Source of the DNA: Marthasterias glacialis
Taxonomy: Eukaryota; Echinodermata; Asteroidea; Forcipulatida; Asteriidae
Direction of reading: 5' to 3'
NCBI GenBank assembly: GCA_911728455.2
Contig: OU452233.1
Coordinates: forward strand, 16,934,087-16,998,086
Length of the DNA: 64,000 nt
Positions 11,303 through 25,264 of the stretch are shown here, in pieces. The notes under the pieces are model-generated. The model saw only the letters and a list, made by a program, of their open reading frames with translations. It made no database searches and was not told where the DNA came from. A program made the position numbers and the translations under genes. Numbering within the stretch: position 1 is the first letter of the stretch; each line of letters opens with the position of its first letter.

Positions 11303-13100
11303 GATCAGATGATGGAACCTGTGTATACTGTAATGAAACAAAAATGCTTGACATTGTAATGGCTGCCTCTTTTTCATCAAGTTGCAAAAATGTTTAATGG
11401 GCTCATACTTTAACTCTACCACAGTCTCTTTGAAAGTTTGAAGGCTGAAGTAGCGAGAGTTAGTGGTAGTAAAGAGAATAAAAAGCACAAACACAGGACC
11501 ATCAAAACTTTAAATAGTGCTAAGCTTAAATAATGCATCCATGTTTCCATGTAGAATATTCAATTAACGCTCCATTTTAGAAGTGCGCCCTCTGTTGTCA
11601 TACAAATGTTTACTATACCCATCGATAAATGGTTTAGTCCACTACGCATAATCGAGCATCATGGCGGACAGCACTACTGCTTTGCGGAAAATCAGATTCC
11701 ATGATTGAAAATACTTATTTCTCTTATTTCAAAGAAGTAAAAAAAAAGGCTTCTAGGATTCAAAGTAACTTTATCTATCATTTAAAGCTTAAACAAGTGA
11801 CTAAGAGTGCATTTGGAATGAGTTGTCGGTAGGTTTTTTCGAGTTGTCGGTAGGGGTCGGCAGGGGTCGGCAATTGGTAGGCCCGGTTAATATTGGCCTC
11901 TTGTCGACAGATGGTCCTTGTGCGAACTTGGCCCTGCTAACCAGTACCAGTACTACAGTAACAGCACAGTAGTTTTTTTTGTAGCCACAATTTGCATCAA
12001 GTCTGCAACATTCAAAGTTTATATTAATAATATTAATATTATTAATATTAATAATGACACGTTTTTTCCGCTGATTTTATGTATCGACATTGTATTGACA
12101 TGATTGATGTCTCTCTGACTCTGTCTACTGACGGTCTCAGAACTCACTAATGTTACCCGATAACATGTCAAAAACAGTGGGCGAGAATTTGCATCACAAA
12201 AACAACTGAATGTCAATTTTAAATTCAATTAGGCCGACATTATAAATCATCAATCAATCATCAATATTAAATGAGAGGGTTTTTTTTTATCTTAATCTAA
12301 ATTTGCTCGCGCAAGTTTAAAATTTGACCTCGCTAAATTGGAATTTGCTCGCGCAATCTATAAACCCGCCCGGTAATTAATGATAAACTTGCATGGGTTT
12401 CTACTTTGCGCTCAACTGATAAAATTACATCTTGCCCCACTCGACCGAGCCACCATGGCCAACGTACCACTTTGACCACCAGCTTCTCCAGCATACCAAG
12501 GTGCTGGTAAACATTTAACTACATCATAGTAAAGGGGGAAAATGTGCAACTTGTTTATCACATCAAGTTTTTGGGCCACTCACCTCACCTTGATACGAAT
12601 ACGATTATGCGTCAACTGTTTAGTTCTAGAAGAAAACCTGCTGGCCGAGAGGAACCACAACACTGATGAGTTGGTCGAGCGCCCTCTGCCGTTCGGTATT
12701 TTCATTAAAAAAACTTTAAAACTTTAAAAATAGACTGGTTCCCAGTCTATACATCGTTCTCTTCTGTCTGTATTTAGGGACCGAGTCTCCTTATGATGAT
12801 GACTAGAGCAGGCTAGTCGAAACGTTGAGACCAAACTCACTCCGCGGTAGTGAAGTTATACGAGAAGTCCCCCCATCCACTAACCCAAAAAAGTCGTAGT
12901 AGTCCCGGCCGATTTCCTACCCCCACCCCCAGGTAGTACTTAAAAAGCAGGACAGTTCTTTTCAGAACTAAGTTGTCTCCCGAATTCCGAAATCTACTCC
13001 GCGGTAGTAGAATAATAGCAAGACAAGTTCTCAAAAGAACAATCTACTGTAGCAAAGTAGATACATTCACATGGTGTTACCGCAAACCAAATATACATTT
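11303..13100. other. spacer upstream of nitrobindin
   Basis: No gene was recognised. The stretch contains a worn MITE just downstream of its left edge region (about 10910-11080), a self-complementary (TTAATA)n tract at 12018-12053, and a hairpin followed by GAAACG at 12801-12824. Confidence 0.4.
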
Positions 13101-13249
13101 CAAATACACCTAGTTGAAAAAGGCCATAGCGCCAAAAGAACCATGCGTGTCATGCCAGAAACTTGTACCAGTTTTGGAAAATAGTCTCATTAGAAAAAAC
13201 AAACAATAATAAACCAAAATCAAACATGTTTCATTCCGAAAAACTGTCC

Positions 13250-13770
13250 CTATTGACCACTAACAGGCACACTCGGCAACTGCCACGTGCAATGGTGAAA
13301 AAATGACACAGAACGTTGGACAAGTGAGACCATAGCCTTGCGAAATTTAAATAAAAAATTAAAAAAAAAGGAATCACACAGTTTTAGAAAGCCTTTTCTT
13401 TGGATGATTTCAACTCCAAAATTGTGAAATTCTTGTGTTGAAGAGCTTGTAATCGCGGTCATGCAGCTGAAATGTTCTGTCGTGCAACTAGTACTACCAG
13501 ATCGTGAACATAACGTTCCTTGTAGAACTTCAAAGACTTCAAAAACTTGCCGGAACTAGTATTCCTTACTGGCTTTATTTAGCCACTTGAAGGTTTGGTC
13601 TGTGGTTTCAAACTTAGGAATATTTTTTTCGCGGATTTTGAGAAATAAAAGCCTCAATCGAATAGAAAAAAATGCAACAATCACTATGTACCGTACCACA
13701 ACTTCCTATAGAGAACGTTGTGTTTGTTTACGACTATAACCCACAACATGTCATGTGATCTGGAGAGGCG
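13250..13770 (-). mobile_element. MITE, AGACCGATTGCG family, decayed internal copy
   Basis: The reverse complement matches the interior of 5267-6036 in order: GTAAACAAACACAACGTTC, a GGTACGG word, TTGTTGCATTT, a CTTGTAGAACTTC-like segment, GTGTGATTCCTTT and CCAACGTTCTGT. The termini are not recognisable. The plus-strand frame at 13718-13963 falls partly in it and is not a gene. Confidence 0.6.
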
Positions 13771-13789
13771 ATCAATCCTCTTGGCAACT

Positions 13790-15880
13790 TTGTTATTTTT
13801 AACTGGAAGTTCTGGATCGATAGAGGGCGCACTTGTTTGCTGCCATAAGTGTTGTATGGTCGACTTCACTGCATGGCACACTTGCTCTATGCAGAAAATC
13901 ATAACAGATATTTACCAATTTTCTGAGTTTTATAGGAAAACAATCACTATTTTTTCTGGTTAATAGCCAACTGTAGACATAAAATTAGAAAAAATCCAGA
14001 TCTAACACCGATTGGTGGGGGGTTGGGGGTGGGGGTGGTACGACCCAGTGCCAGGTGCGGCAACTCTAGTCTTATAACTTACATTAAAGACTGATGTCAT
14101 TTACATGTAGCCACATCTGAGCAATCTCCAATGACACTCATCATGTTTTTTTTTAGTAATATACACATAATCTGGGATCACTGTTAGCAAAAAATATCTT
14201 GTGCAATGGCCCGATTTTTGCGTTTTTTTTTTAAATACATTTTTATATATGAAATATACATATATATTTTTATAGTTTTATATTTATATGTTTATACAAT
14301 TTTTTTCTGAAAAATTTTGAGAGAATGATGATGCTGTTTCAAAAACATACAAAAACGTTCACGTATGCAATGGACAATGTACTAAAAATGCCACTATTAA
14401 AGAAAAATTGCCATTATAAGATTTAGATCAAAATGTTCGGGTCGAATCGGCCAAAAATTGGACCTAGTATCTTTGAAGTATTTTATTAAAATTGTTTTGT
14501 TAAATAAGCACCTTTGTTCTTCTGCCAATGAAAGCTTCATGTTCCACTAAAAACAAAACTGTTTTGAACAAACAAAACGGTTTTTGAACAATAAAATAAC
14601 AATTTTAAAAGCCCTCAAAATAATTTTCGAAAAGGGGGAGATACAACAAGCTGCTGTTTTATTAGATATTATAATTACATGGCCATTTTGTTTCTCCCAC
14701 AAATTATTTACGGCTGTTATTTTGTCATTGTTTGTTCACGAATTTCTCATCAAGGCGTTTCGCAATAAAAAAAATAAATTCCCCTGTACAACATAACGTC
14801 ATCGGGTTTCTAGATCTTTCGATGTTTAGCAAATTTAAATAAAAAATATTAATAAACAAAGAAAACAAAATAAATAAAATAGTTCCGTCTCTGGGATTCC
14901 CATGATGTTATTTCCCTTCGAATTCCAGCAAACTTTTTTAACACCACTCGATTCTCGTTCCCATCCCAAACTTTTCACTTGTTTTACCATTTTATTTTCT
15001 CTAAAGAAATTTAATAAACTTCAAATTTAATTCCCACAGTAAGACTCGTTTCTTACAGTTTTATTCATTTTTTATTATTTTTTTTAATACTGCACCGATC
15101 TTTATCCCTCCAACCATCATTATTATTATTTTACGGCAGCACATTAAGTTTAAATGAGCATTTCCTTGTCGTTCAGTTTCTCGTAAAAAATTGTTTTATA
15201 GGCCATCCCCGGTCCTCAGTTAAAACTATGTTGGGTCTTGTCCCCCTGTATCTTCCATATCCCCAAAGATTTACCCCCCATCCCTTACCTCTTCCTCCGA
15301 TTATACCAGTTTATAGTTTTGAATGAAAACAATAATTTGTGGTTTTGACATTGTGTTAAATATTTTCTGGAAAATCCCCACAAGTTGCGAAACCACGGTC
15401 AGTTGTTTCAATCTAACATGTCATGCGAAAACAGTCGATCATGGGGGGGGGGGGGGGGGGGTAGAAAGAAAATAGTCCCGGTCATTTTACGGAATTTCCA
15501 GAATGTCGCAATGTACCGAAGGCCCGGAAATCCCAAGTTCTTTTTATAGCATTTACGTAACTGGATCAACAACCCCACCCTCGTCCATGTCCTCCCTCCA
15601 TCATCCCAAAATCCTCCATCTTCCAATCGTGGTTTCAAACCACTTTTCAATAACTTCTGCAGTGCTGCAGGAATTTGGACTAAATGAAATGAGCGATCTA
15701 ACATAAATGAGAGTTTGCTCAAATTCGGGTTTCACTTCCCCCAAAAAACAAAACTATAATCGTTCCGTTTTCAAAAATCCATATTATTTTACGCCTACCT
15801 CTAAAGTCCATTGAATCACCCAAACTTGCCCAGAAAATTGGTCATTCGTTTCGCACCAATTTGTTGGTTTTCGCACAAGT
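13790..15880. other. AT-rich spacer
   Basis: No exon or RNA gene was recognised. The stretch has long A/T runs (14220-14310, 14560-14780), a G homopolymer of about 19 bases at 15443-15461 and a CCACCCTCGTCC-type pyrimidine tract. Frames such as 14584-14796 have the composition of random AT-rich DNA. Confidence 0.4.
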
Positions 15881-16670
15881 GGTACAAGATGGCGGCGTTT
15901 GCCTTTTTTCATCCCGTGTTTTTTCCCCATTTATCATTACAGTCATTATTATTGTTAAACTGACTGTAATGATACATATTCATAACCTTTACAGAAACGA
16001 ATATTATCATATTTTTATACGTGTCGCTTTGCAATTGGTTGATCGTGTTTACGTCACAAAAAAGGCCGCGAGCCGCACCCGAGCTTCCGAATGCTACCCG
16101 TACCCCGTCGAAAACATCACGAGCACCAACAGAAATTGTCTTTAAAAATTGATTTTAACTTCAAGCTAGTATCCATCCTTCAATTGAGATGATTGTTGAA
16201 GCAGTTTTATTCGGATTGTAGTTTCTTGACAGTCTCACCACCCGTCGAAATTCAACCAGATTGGATTGTGAGGACAAAGGGAGTCGCAGTACCAACAACC
16301 TGTATCTTTTTAGACCTATGCCATGCACACCAAAGCGTCAAAAATGCAAATAATATAATATATGACATTTGAACTGTCAAAGTTCAGATACCCAGACAAA
16401 TTATACGAAGCTTGCTTCAAACTGCTGACGACCGAGAACTTCATGCAGTAATACTTATAACTATACAACATTCGAAATCATAACAAAGAACGGTAAAAGG
16501 TGTTTGTTCGTACACGGCAATCTTGTACGAAGGCGGAAACGTTCCGCCAGCCGCTGTTGTGTTAAAATTGCAGACATCGTCCAGGCACTTTGTGGTCCAC
16601 ACAGCGGAAACAAGTTCATCCACAAACGGTGCAACCAGGTTCATCCACCATAGACATTTTCACTCAAAAG
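15880..16670 (+). promoter_or_regulatory. probable promoter of the gene at 16671
   Basis: The stretch is richer in CG dinucleotides than its surroundings. It holds a YY1-type core AAGATGGCGGC at 15886-15896, an inverted CCAAT box (ATTGG) at 16034-16038 and a CRE-like TTACGTCAC at 16049-16057. YY1, NF-Y and CREB sites are typical of CpG-type animal promoters. The exact start site is unknown. Confidence 0.4.
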
Positions 16671-17835
16671 ATGACTTCGGAGAATCGGCAAGAATCGCCG
16701 TACGATCTAGCGACGTGCGAGGAGAAGGTTCCCCGTCAAAAGCACCCGTACGCCTGTGGCATGTCTGGTGTGTACGATCGACGCATGTTCGAGATATCGG
16801 AAAGAGAAAGACCCGTCCTAGGTAGGTCTAAATAACCGTTAATTTTGTTTCGTCATGTCTTCATTCACAAACGACATAATTACTAATCATTATGTTATCA
16901 TGGTCTTTAGACGTTATGCTCTTTTATATATCACCACCCCCACAAAAAAACAAACAAACAAACAAACAAAAACAAAAACAAAACAACAAAACACCCCTTT
17001 AAAATTAAACAAATCTAGAATAAACACATGTATTCCTTGGTCGACATTTTCGCAATTATAAAGGGGACTCAGAACCAACATTTTACACTTGGGGTTGATT
17101 TTAAAAAACAAAAACCCACAAGTGCGGCCAAAGTGGTATTTGGCCAAAAACTATCCAATCCAATTCACATGGTCGTTAAACGGAAAAACGGGTTACAAAT
17201 TATAACTATGGGATGTTTTAAAATGCTGTTGAAATAAATCAGAATGCAGAATACTGTGTTTAATTGTTAGCAATTTGCAAATTGGCACAGCTCGGAGTTT
17301 GCAAAAATGCGGGAAAACCAAAAAACTCTGTATAACCGTCGGTTAAAAAGGTCTTTGTATATTGAAGCATAGTAATAAACACGCAAACGAATAACCCAGA
17401 TTCGAGACAATTCTTCTTGTGGGTTAGGGTAAAGGTTTCTTTAAGAACAAACAAGGAAATTCTCACTAATTTTGTTATTTTTCTGAATAGAAGTTTGTGC
17501 TTTACGAAAAGTTTGTTATTTTGAGAATGTTTCAAAGACAAACAAAAGAATGATTTGATCAACATTCATTAAAAAAACAAATTAAACTGCCTGACTGGCT
17601 AGATATAGCTTCGATTGCGCAAATAAAAACCAGACTGTAAAACAACCTAATCTAGTTCTTTGTCGACCGTTCTTTGTTCGCAGCTATGTCTCCTTCAGTA
17701 AGTCAAGACCAATGGGTTGGACTACGGTTTCAACGCCAACACAATGACTGCACGGTGACTAGCAACCTCTTCAACCCTGCTCATGTGATCGTGAAAAGTC
17801 AGACATCGCACACCGCCAGCACAACCCGACGCTAA
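16671..17835 (+). CDS. unrecognised 100-residue protein, two exons
   Basis: Two exons join in frame: 16671-16821 (ATG; MTSENRQESPYDLATCEEK, HPYACGMSGVYDRRM, SERERPVL) and 17684-17835 (MSPSVSQDQWVGLRFQRQ, SNLFNPAHVIVK, stop TAA). The donor is G/GTAGGT and the acceptor is TTCGCAG/CT. Both are phase 1, so the junction codon is GCT. Base composition in the exons is clearly less AT-rich than in the flanks, with many CG-containing codons, as in real coding sequence. The product is about 100 residues, polar, without signal peptide or membrane segment, and has two Cys in the first half. The frame is open upstream to 16590, so translation could begin earlier. I do not recognise the family; small ciliary or cytoskeletal proteins can look like this, but that is only a guess. 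Confidence 0.55.
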
Positions 17836-20800
17836 TGCTTGACCTGTGAACTGAACGATAGCTCATGTTATACATGAGAACATTTAAGAGTCAATTTAGA
17901 TGTTTTATCTATCCAGCACTGTCCCAACTTGCGTGCAGATTTTGACCATAAAACATTTTTGCTAACATGTTTTTGGTCGACCGGTTTTATTCATTGTCAG
18001 ATCTACATGACTCAACGTTTTTCAAGATTTTCCAAAACAAATCAATCTTTTCAAGATTTTCCAAAACAAGTCAGTTTTATGTGTATTTACCAGACACTTT
18101 TCCAAGCAGACAAAAGAAAGACGTGGAAACCATGAGATTTCTATTTCCCATGATTTGTAATGGAGGAGACGGTGCTGGACCATACACACGCGTTGGTCAC
18201 GTGCCGTTCGCAGCTGTGGACGGCCAGTGTCTAAAGCCTCTTACTTGTGGGTCATTTTATCTGCCACTGACTCGAAATGAACAGAATAATGTCAGGGCAG
18301 ATGTTTAATTCATGATTACAACAGTATGGGTCCAGTAAACAGAAATGTATGAGCAACACCTTTATAGATCGAGTTCCCAGTTTGTGAAGGGTTTTACTTT
18401 TCAAGAACTAGCCTACGTTATGAATCGATCACGTGGTTAGTTTCTATCATGCCGGGTTTTATAACACTCTATTTTGAATCTTGTCAAACACTATTTCAAA
18501 TGTATCTGGTGGAAAAAAAACGTACATTTTATTTGATAATTTGGTGACACCTAAGTTTACTGGTTACCGAATACAAGTTATGGAGATGACCCACTTTATG
18601 CAACCCACACATTTGACTATTTTGTCACACAGACTGTTGTCTGTTTTGTTTGATTTTGTATTTTGTATTCTGCTTTTATTATTTCTGTCGATATTAATAT
18701 ATGTTTATGTGTTAAGTTTAATATTTTTGCTCTTAGGTGCACAACATTTCGAAGATAATCTTCAGGTTCATGCTTTTATTTGATTCAGAGTTTAAGTGCG
18801 GTATTTTCACCCGACACTCAACCGCACAGCAGGCGCATTTTCTTTACTTATTGGAGTAAGTTGATATTATCGTCGAACAAACAGTTATACTGAGCATGCT
18901 CTGTACATTCTATTGGCAAAATGGAGATCTGGCAAATTGCGGATTTTAGGCGATTTTGAAGGAAATTTGTCCTAAAAAACTACAGATTCTTGCACTTTGG
19001 ACCACAGAGCATGGTAAAGTATTATACTTTGGATGTTTGTTGTACTAAACAAAGGCACATTTAATTAAAAATCATTCTCAAAATGTGTTAATTTGAGGAA
19101 AACCTTTTCTTGGAACGTCTAAATTTCCTGTCACGCCTGTTGAAAACTAGACATTTTATACGCCCCAAAACGGCATCCAGTGCTTGTATTGTCTGTTTCG
19201 TGCTGCCCATTTAATGTCAGTATTCATACATGCACATAACTCGCCGAAACCCCAATTTCTGACCAGCTTTGCATGTAGGTTTGTTAGCTTTTATCACATG
19301 GCATATCACTTTGTAATGTTTTATTTTTTTGTGCAAGATAGGGAAAATATAAAAATTACTGATGACTAGATTTCATTAGTTCTGCTAATATTCTCAGAAT
19401 ACTAAAAAATTCCACTGCTGAAAAATGGTAATTCTTTTCAAAATGATTGACAATGAAGTGATGCATAATGTTAAAAATTAATGTGGAAATGTGGGTACAG
19501 TTGGTTATGTGTATTACAAATTTGTCATTGCTGATTTATTTTATCTGAACGCGTATCATACAAAATATCACAAAGTTTAACATTTTCCCCGGCCCTAATA
19601 TACATTCACCATTACAAATATTAATCCCATTTTTGATTGTAAATGTTAATGCTCAGAGTACTTACTGTTACCTTAGTTACCTGGTTACAGTCTGTTGTGT
19701 TATTAATAAACAAGTAAACGAAACAAAACAAAATATTATTTCTGTACAGTTTTTCAAATAATTAAAAAAAAATAAAAGTTTTTATATTGCTTGATATAAA
19801 AATGATTTGTTTGTATGTGTGTGTTTTTATGATGTTTGTAGTTCATACTACAGTTTATTTATTTGGGGTATTTTTGAAGTATTTATCACAATAATCATCT
19901 ATGGTTTCCCTGAGACGGTCCTGAAGTTTTTGCTGGCTTGGGGGGGGGGGGGTTCAACAAATTTGATGAACACAAATCGGATTAAAAATAAAATCAATCA
20001 ATCAATCAGTCAATGTGCATATGTAGGATAATTTATCTTTAAAGTTCAAACAATAACGCCATGCAAATAAAGATTGGTTTTAAATTATTTCAAATCTAAA
20101 AGGGGAAGCAAACTAGAGTCAGTCTAAGTAGAAACTACTCAAATTCATTTAAGGTTAAACAAAATGATTGAATTTTTTTATTCAATTTTTGTTCACCGAC
20201 ACTAAGCACAGTCTGCATGGTGCATACATTATTCCCTTTTATAACTAATCTATTTTTAGGTCTGTTTCATCAGACAGTGCAAAACATAAGGCAGCCCACA
20301 GCTTCAGGTGAATGAATTTGTATGGTAAACATAAGCCTCAATTCATACAGCCATCCTTGGCCTTGTACGCCTGTGTGAGAGACCGTAGGTCACCTGATCA
20401 TTGTGCCAGTGTCAGATTTCACACGCGATCAGAGCAGGCAATGTTTGTATTGAAGGGATCATCATGAAAACTCATATTCTGTGGGTGTTCCTGTAAAAAA
20501 ATAAAAAAAATAAAAAAAATAAAATAAAATAAACAAAAAAACCTCAACCCAAGAGTTAATTTCATTATCTTCTAATAAAAATTTAAAATGTGTTGTTTGT
20601 ACACAAATATTAGGAATGTAGCTAGGGATACCATATTCCAAACTGCAATTTGTCAAGAACATACTGTGCAGTGCATGTAGCCAGGGATCACCTTATAATA
20701 CCTATAGGGTGGTGTTTTTTTAATGCAGGGTGGTCATTAACAACCAAGCTCCTTAATCCAAAATGGATTATTAAAATTCATTTTCACCCCAAAAGAATTG

Positions 20801-23800
20801 AAAATGGGTTGTAGAATACATATGTAGTTAAGAAAAAACAATAGTTGGGGATGCTTTTAAATCATCAAAAACTAGATAGTTTATTGTATTATTGTCTTTT
20901 GTCTGGACCATCATCATTAAATTGTTCTCACTTCTTGAACAAAAAGTAGCTATAGAGCCAATTTAAAAACTAAAACAATATATAAACATAATTTCACAAA
21001 ACAACATTGTACATGTATACTACATGTACCACAACAACTGGCTTTTCTCAGGTGATTTTTTGATTTGTTTGATTTTTTTTTTTTAAATGAGCATAAAATG
21101 CTTAAACGAGCTGAGGTAAAATTCCACCTAAAAAAAAAAAAAACTTTGTGTGCATCGGCATGTTGAACAGGCTTTTTCTTTTATAATAATATTAGTGACT
21201 ATATAATAGAAAACTGTAAACACTGTACAAAGGTTAAGTGTTGTTGCCCATTTCTTCTTTTGTTAGGCAAATAACAAGCTGCATACTATTTTATTTATTT
21301 CCTCATAATTTGCATTTTGTATCATACATTGTAGGTCAAAGGCCGTGCATAATAGATGAGAAACTGATCACATACATTATAAATGCTTGCTTCCATGTAC
21401 ATACATGTGTGTACATGTACAACATTCATGTGTACCTGAAGGTCAATGTTTTAAACACATTGTACATTGTACATTATTATTGTATTATTTTCATGTAAGA
21501 CTTGTTTTGAAATAAGAAAATAAAATTGGCTGTTGCAAACTGCTTACCAACCAAAAGGACCTGTTGTATAAATATACACACTGTAGATGCAAACAATTGT
21601 TAATGGCCTCCATTGCGACCCCAGCAGAGTCTCTGCTATGGTCGAAACGTGAAGCCATTGAAAAAAAACAACAGTTTTTGCACTTATTTAAATGGATAAA
21701 AACAAAGTATGCATTAGGCCTATAGGCCTAGACACACATGCTATGATGTTCATGTAACCTCAAAGTTGGCTCAGCTCAGTTTTATTAACAGAATTTAAGT
21801 CGTTCTGTAAAACATCATGAAAAGCTTGGCAAATGACAAGAATCCTGTTGATTGTTTCGTATTAAAATAGTACGTGTGCATGTACACGGACCTGTTACAC
21901 AATGGCGGGGAAAACCACTACACAGTCACGACAAAGATTTCCTGCTGTCCTCGTGTGTCTTACAGTGGGCTGGGGTTAGGGTAAAGGGTTTGTGTAGTAG
22001 GTGTAGCTGATTGTCTTCTTTATTACAAAAATTGAAGCATTAGGCCCTAATTGATTACATTGTACGTTTAATATCACATTAACATGGTGCTTAAAGAAAG
22101 CTCCCTAAGTTCAGTAAATTCTTTTTCGATAATTGCCAGGGAGATTGTCTTAGCATGAATAAAGAAAGAAAACATATAAATAATGTCTTTTAATGCCCAT
22201 AAAAATACGTTTGATACAAAATTAATCTTTTCACTATCTCTCAGATACTAGCACAGTGTATGGGAAAAGATATAAAAAGAGGAATATCAACTTGATTCAG
22301 GAGGTCTGTTGATTGTTGGCACAGTTTTGACAAATAAATGTACATGTAACTTGCATGCACCTATTGCAATGTACATACTGTACATGCATTCAATAATTCA
22401 TGTAGGCCTACATTGTGTGCCTGTGTTACCATGTTAACGCAACCTGACTATGCGTTGCATAAAGAGGTCGGTCTGGGGGTCAGTCTGTAGCAGGTAATGC
22501 ACACTGCATAATATAATGTACATGTAGGCCTACTAATGTGTGTTTACATACATGTATGTACATTGCAGTTATAATTTTGTGTCCCAAAACTGTACATGTG
22601 TGCATGGGTGCATGTGGATGTACAATGTATTGCTGCATTGCCTGTTCAGAATGTTGGATTGCTAAGTCCCAAAAAGATTTTTTCTTTAATAGTATGATAC
22701 AAGAAATTGTTACTTGGTACACATTAATGCAAACCTGTGTATTGGAACAGTTGTAACACGTATACAATGTATGTATCATACATTCACATATGTACAAATT
22801 GCCATTTTACAAAAGTGTCATATGTTTTATGTAATTCTTTTTTATTCACATGGTGGTAATACTCATGGGTAGGATTGGTAATTCATCCAAAAAGGTTTTA
22901 TTAGTATCAATCTGAAAGCTCTCTGATTATGAACTTCATACCAGTACCAATCTGCCAAAGAAATATTTCTGTCTGAAATACTGTCAAAGTTGAGTAAATA
23001 GAATTTGAAGAACCCCATTTTAATTTCGGTTGTAACAGTCAAAATTAAGGAAAATGCTGAAAAGTGTGCGCGATTTTTCACTATTTAGTCCTGACTCGGA
23101 TGATGGAGTGAGCCCAAATTTTCACAGATTTATTTTTCCATATACATATGTACAGGGTGGCCTACATGTATATGCCTATTGAACCACACAAAGTAAGAAC
23201 ACTGCACTATCAGCTTTACATGTACATGTACCACTCCTGTAATTTTACCTTATACCAGTAGTAATACTCTGGAGAAATATTTCTGAGTGAAATACTGTCA
23301 AAGTCAAGTAAAGAGCACTTGAGGACTCTGATATAACCATCAATTAGTCTGTGTTTTGATTACACCAATCAAAATATTATGAACATATTATAAATGCATA
23401 AAATCTCAGACTTAACGGCTATTTGGTGTGTCCTTGAAAAGCCTTCAAGGTTGGTGTACTTTTTGAAATGTCATATGAGACAATTTATAAGCAAAGGGAT
23501 GAAATAGAGTTTCATGACCTTTTTCGCCTCCCCAAATTCATCACGGTTTGGGTGGGGGTTTGGGGGGTTGGACTGATAGGAGTTTAGTCACCCCCCCTTT
23601 CCCTGATTTATATTTTAAATAAATCATACAAAATGTTAAAGAAATAGATGTTGTGAGATTTCATTGGTGATCGTCCCAAGTGATAAACTTTTTTTTTTTT
23701 AATGCACTTGTAAATAAAAAACATAAAAAAATAAAAAACAAACAAAAATACCCCAATCTGAGCATGCTAGTTAGCAAGGTTTAGACAAGTAGACTCAGGG

Positions 23801-24790
23801 TGGCCACGTTGAAAGAATTGAGTTGAAAGATGGCCCCCATGTGACATTTATCACAAGATGATATTCATTAAGTGCACCACACTTGTGACCCTTGGGCCGG
23901 GCAGCCCTAAGTCTGCAGAAGCAGCTACAGTAAGCCACGTACATAATGTACATGTGTAGGCTATATTAAATCTGGCCCAGCTGGTCTACTGATATGACTG
24001 ACTGCATGTGTGCAGTATAGGCCCTAGATGTATACATTTGGAGTGAACACATGTCTTTGTCGTTGACAACCAAGTTTTTATGAATGACTTCCGATCTCCA
24101 GGCAGTCAATCAGTGTATGGGTGTCTCACCACTTATGTTTCAGATTATTCAATTTGCTGTAATAACTGCAATTACTGTATGTGACAAGTGAGTTGTAAAC
24201 TACCAACACACCTGTTGCTCTTTGAAATGCTGCCATTAACCCTACATACATGTACATTGTAAGGGTTCTTTTAATTCACTTTTCCTTGCAACTTGTTTTT
24301 TTTTATGTAGGCCTACATCATTGTATGTGAGGTACCAGGTTCCAAGCAAGTTCCAGATTATCCTATAGGCGCTGTAGGCATTAGGCCCTGTCCCTGGGGG
24401 CCAATGAAACAAAATTATAGTCCCCAAACAAGTTCAAGGCCCACATCAGAGAAAGTAAGCACACACAAACAAACACAATACATTTTTTGAAAAGTTCTAA
24501 CAGGAACTGTCTACTTCGGGAAAGATTCAGACTAGTACAAAGTTTAGGCCTACCCCAAGCCTCAACACATGTAATACATTGTAATCCAGCCCTCAAAAGT
24601 GCTGTGAAATTGACTAAGGCTATGATGCAACTCTTTGTCCGGTCCTGGTAGGATTAACCTCCCCCTCCAACACTTTTCTTACAGCCCATGACTTTTTCCA
24701 AAAAACCCTCATATTTCATCCTAAGGTCCATCCATGCCCCTACTAACTGACCACCATGACAGTGACCAAATTACCTGCATAAAATATTGT
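17836..24790. other. gene-poor spacer
   Basis: No exon was supported across this 7 kb. It contains A/T-rich sequence, homopolymer runs (G at 19940-19951, A/T tracts at 20500, 21070, 21130 and 23690), many copies of the palindromic word TACATGTA (notably 21400-21470 and 22340-22560), and a hairpin ending in GAAACG at 21617-21649. The frames listed in this area are random or repeat-derived. Confidence 0.4.
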
Positions 24791-25057
24791 TTCATTTAAG
24801 GTGTACATCTTTTTTTCCTTTTTTTTTAAATTTTTTTTAATTTTTTTTTTTTTAATGCAATTCGCCCATCACCACACAAGGCCCAAAGGCCACTCGAGGT
24901 GTGGGCTACTTTTTGAAGGGATAGAAATCTGCCTCAATGCGCAGAAACAAGACATTGCGAGAAATAACCACAAGTCTCTTCACAGCACAGCTACTTGTAA
25001 TAACAAGGAGAGGGTAAATGAATCTGTTACAAACATAACTGCCTCTTCCCCTATTTG

Positions 25058-25192
25058 AAGCAATTATAGTTAAGTGTCTTGCTCAAGGACACAAGTGTCA
25101 TGACCGGGATTCGAACCCACATCCTGATGACTCAGCCACCAGAACTTGAGCCCAATCTACATACCGCTCTGCAACGACACGCTACATTTATT
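25058..25192 (-). repeat. tRNA-derived SINE, Leu-like head with tail
   Basis: Reading the minus strand: GCGTGTCGTTGCAGAGCGG, a hairpin around CTCAAGTTCTGG, a B box (GGGTTCGAATCCC), then the tail TGACACTTGTGTCCTTGAGC and AAGACACTTAACTATAATTG. The same tail occurs at 41625-41665 on the plus strand. Further tail sequence probably extends down to about 24870. Confidence 0.65.
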
Positions 25193-25264
25193 GAGCAATA
25201 AACCACAAGGGAAACTGGCTGGGTAATTTTTTTTAATGAATTTTGGGGTGAATAAAGAAAAATT

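Noticed and set aside
12801-12824. Confident hammerhead ribozyme call
   Set aside because: The stem abuts GAAACG correctly, but the CUGAUGA segment overlaps the stem and the outer helices are not evident, so it is listed only as a lead.
15443-15461. Long G and C homopolymers (also at 39892, 41923, 45131 and 55131) as regulatory G-quadruplexes
   Set aside because: Single uninterrupted runs are common slippage products and assembly-sensitive; nothing in the context points to function.
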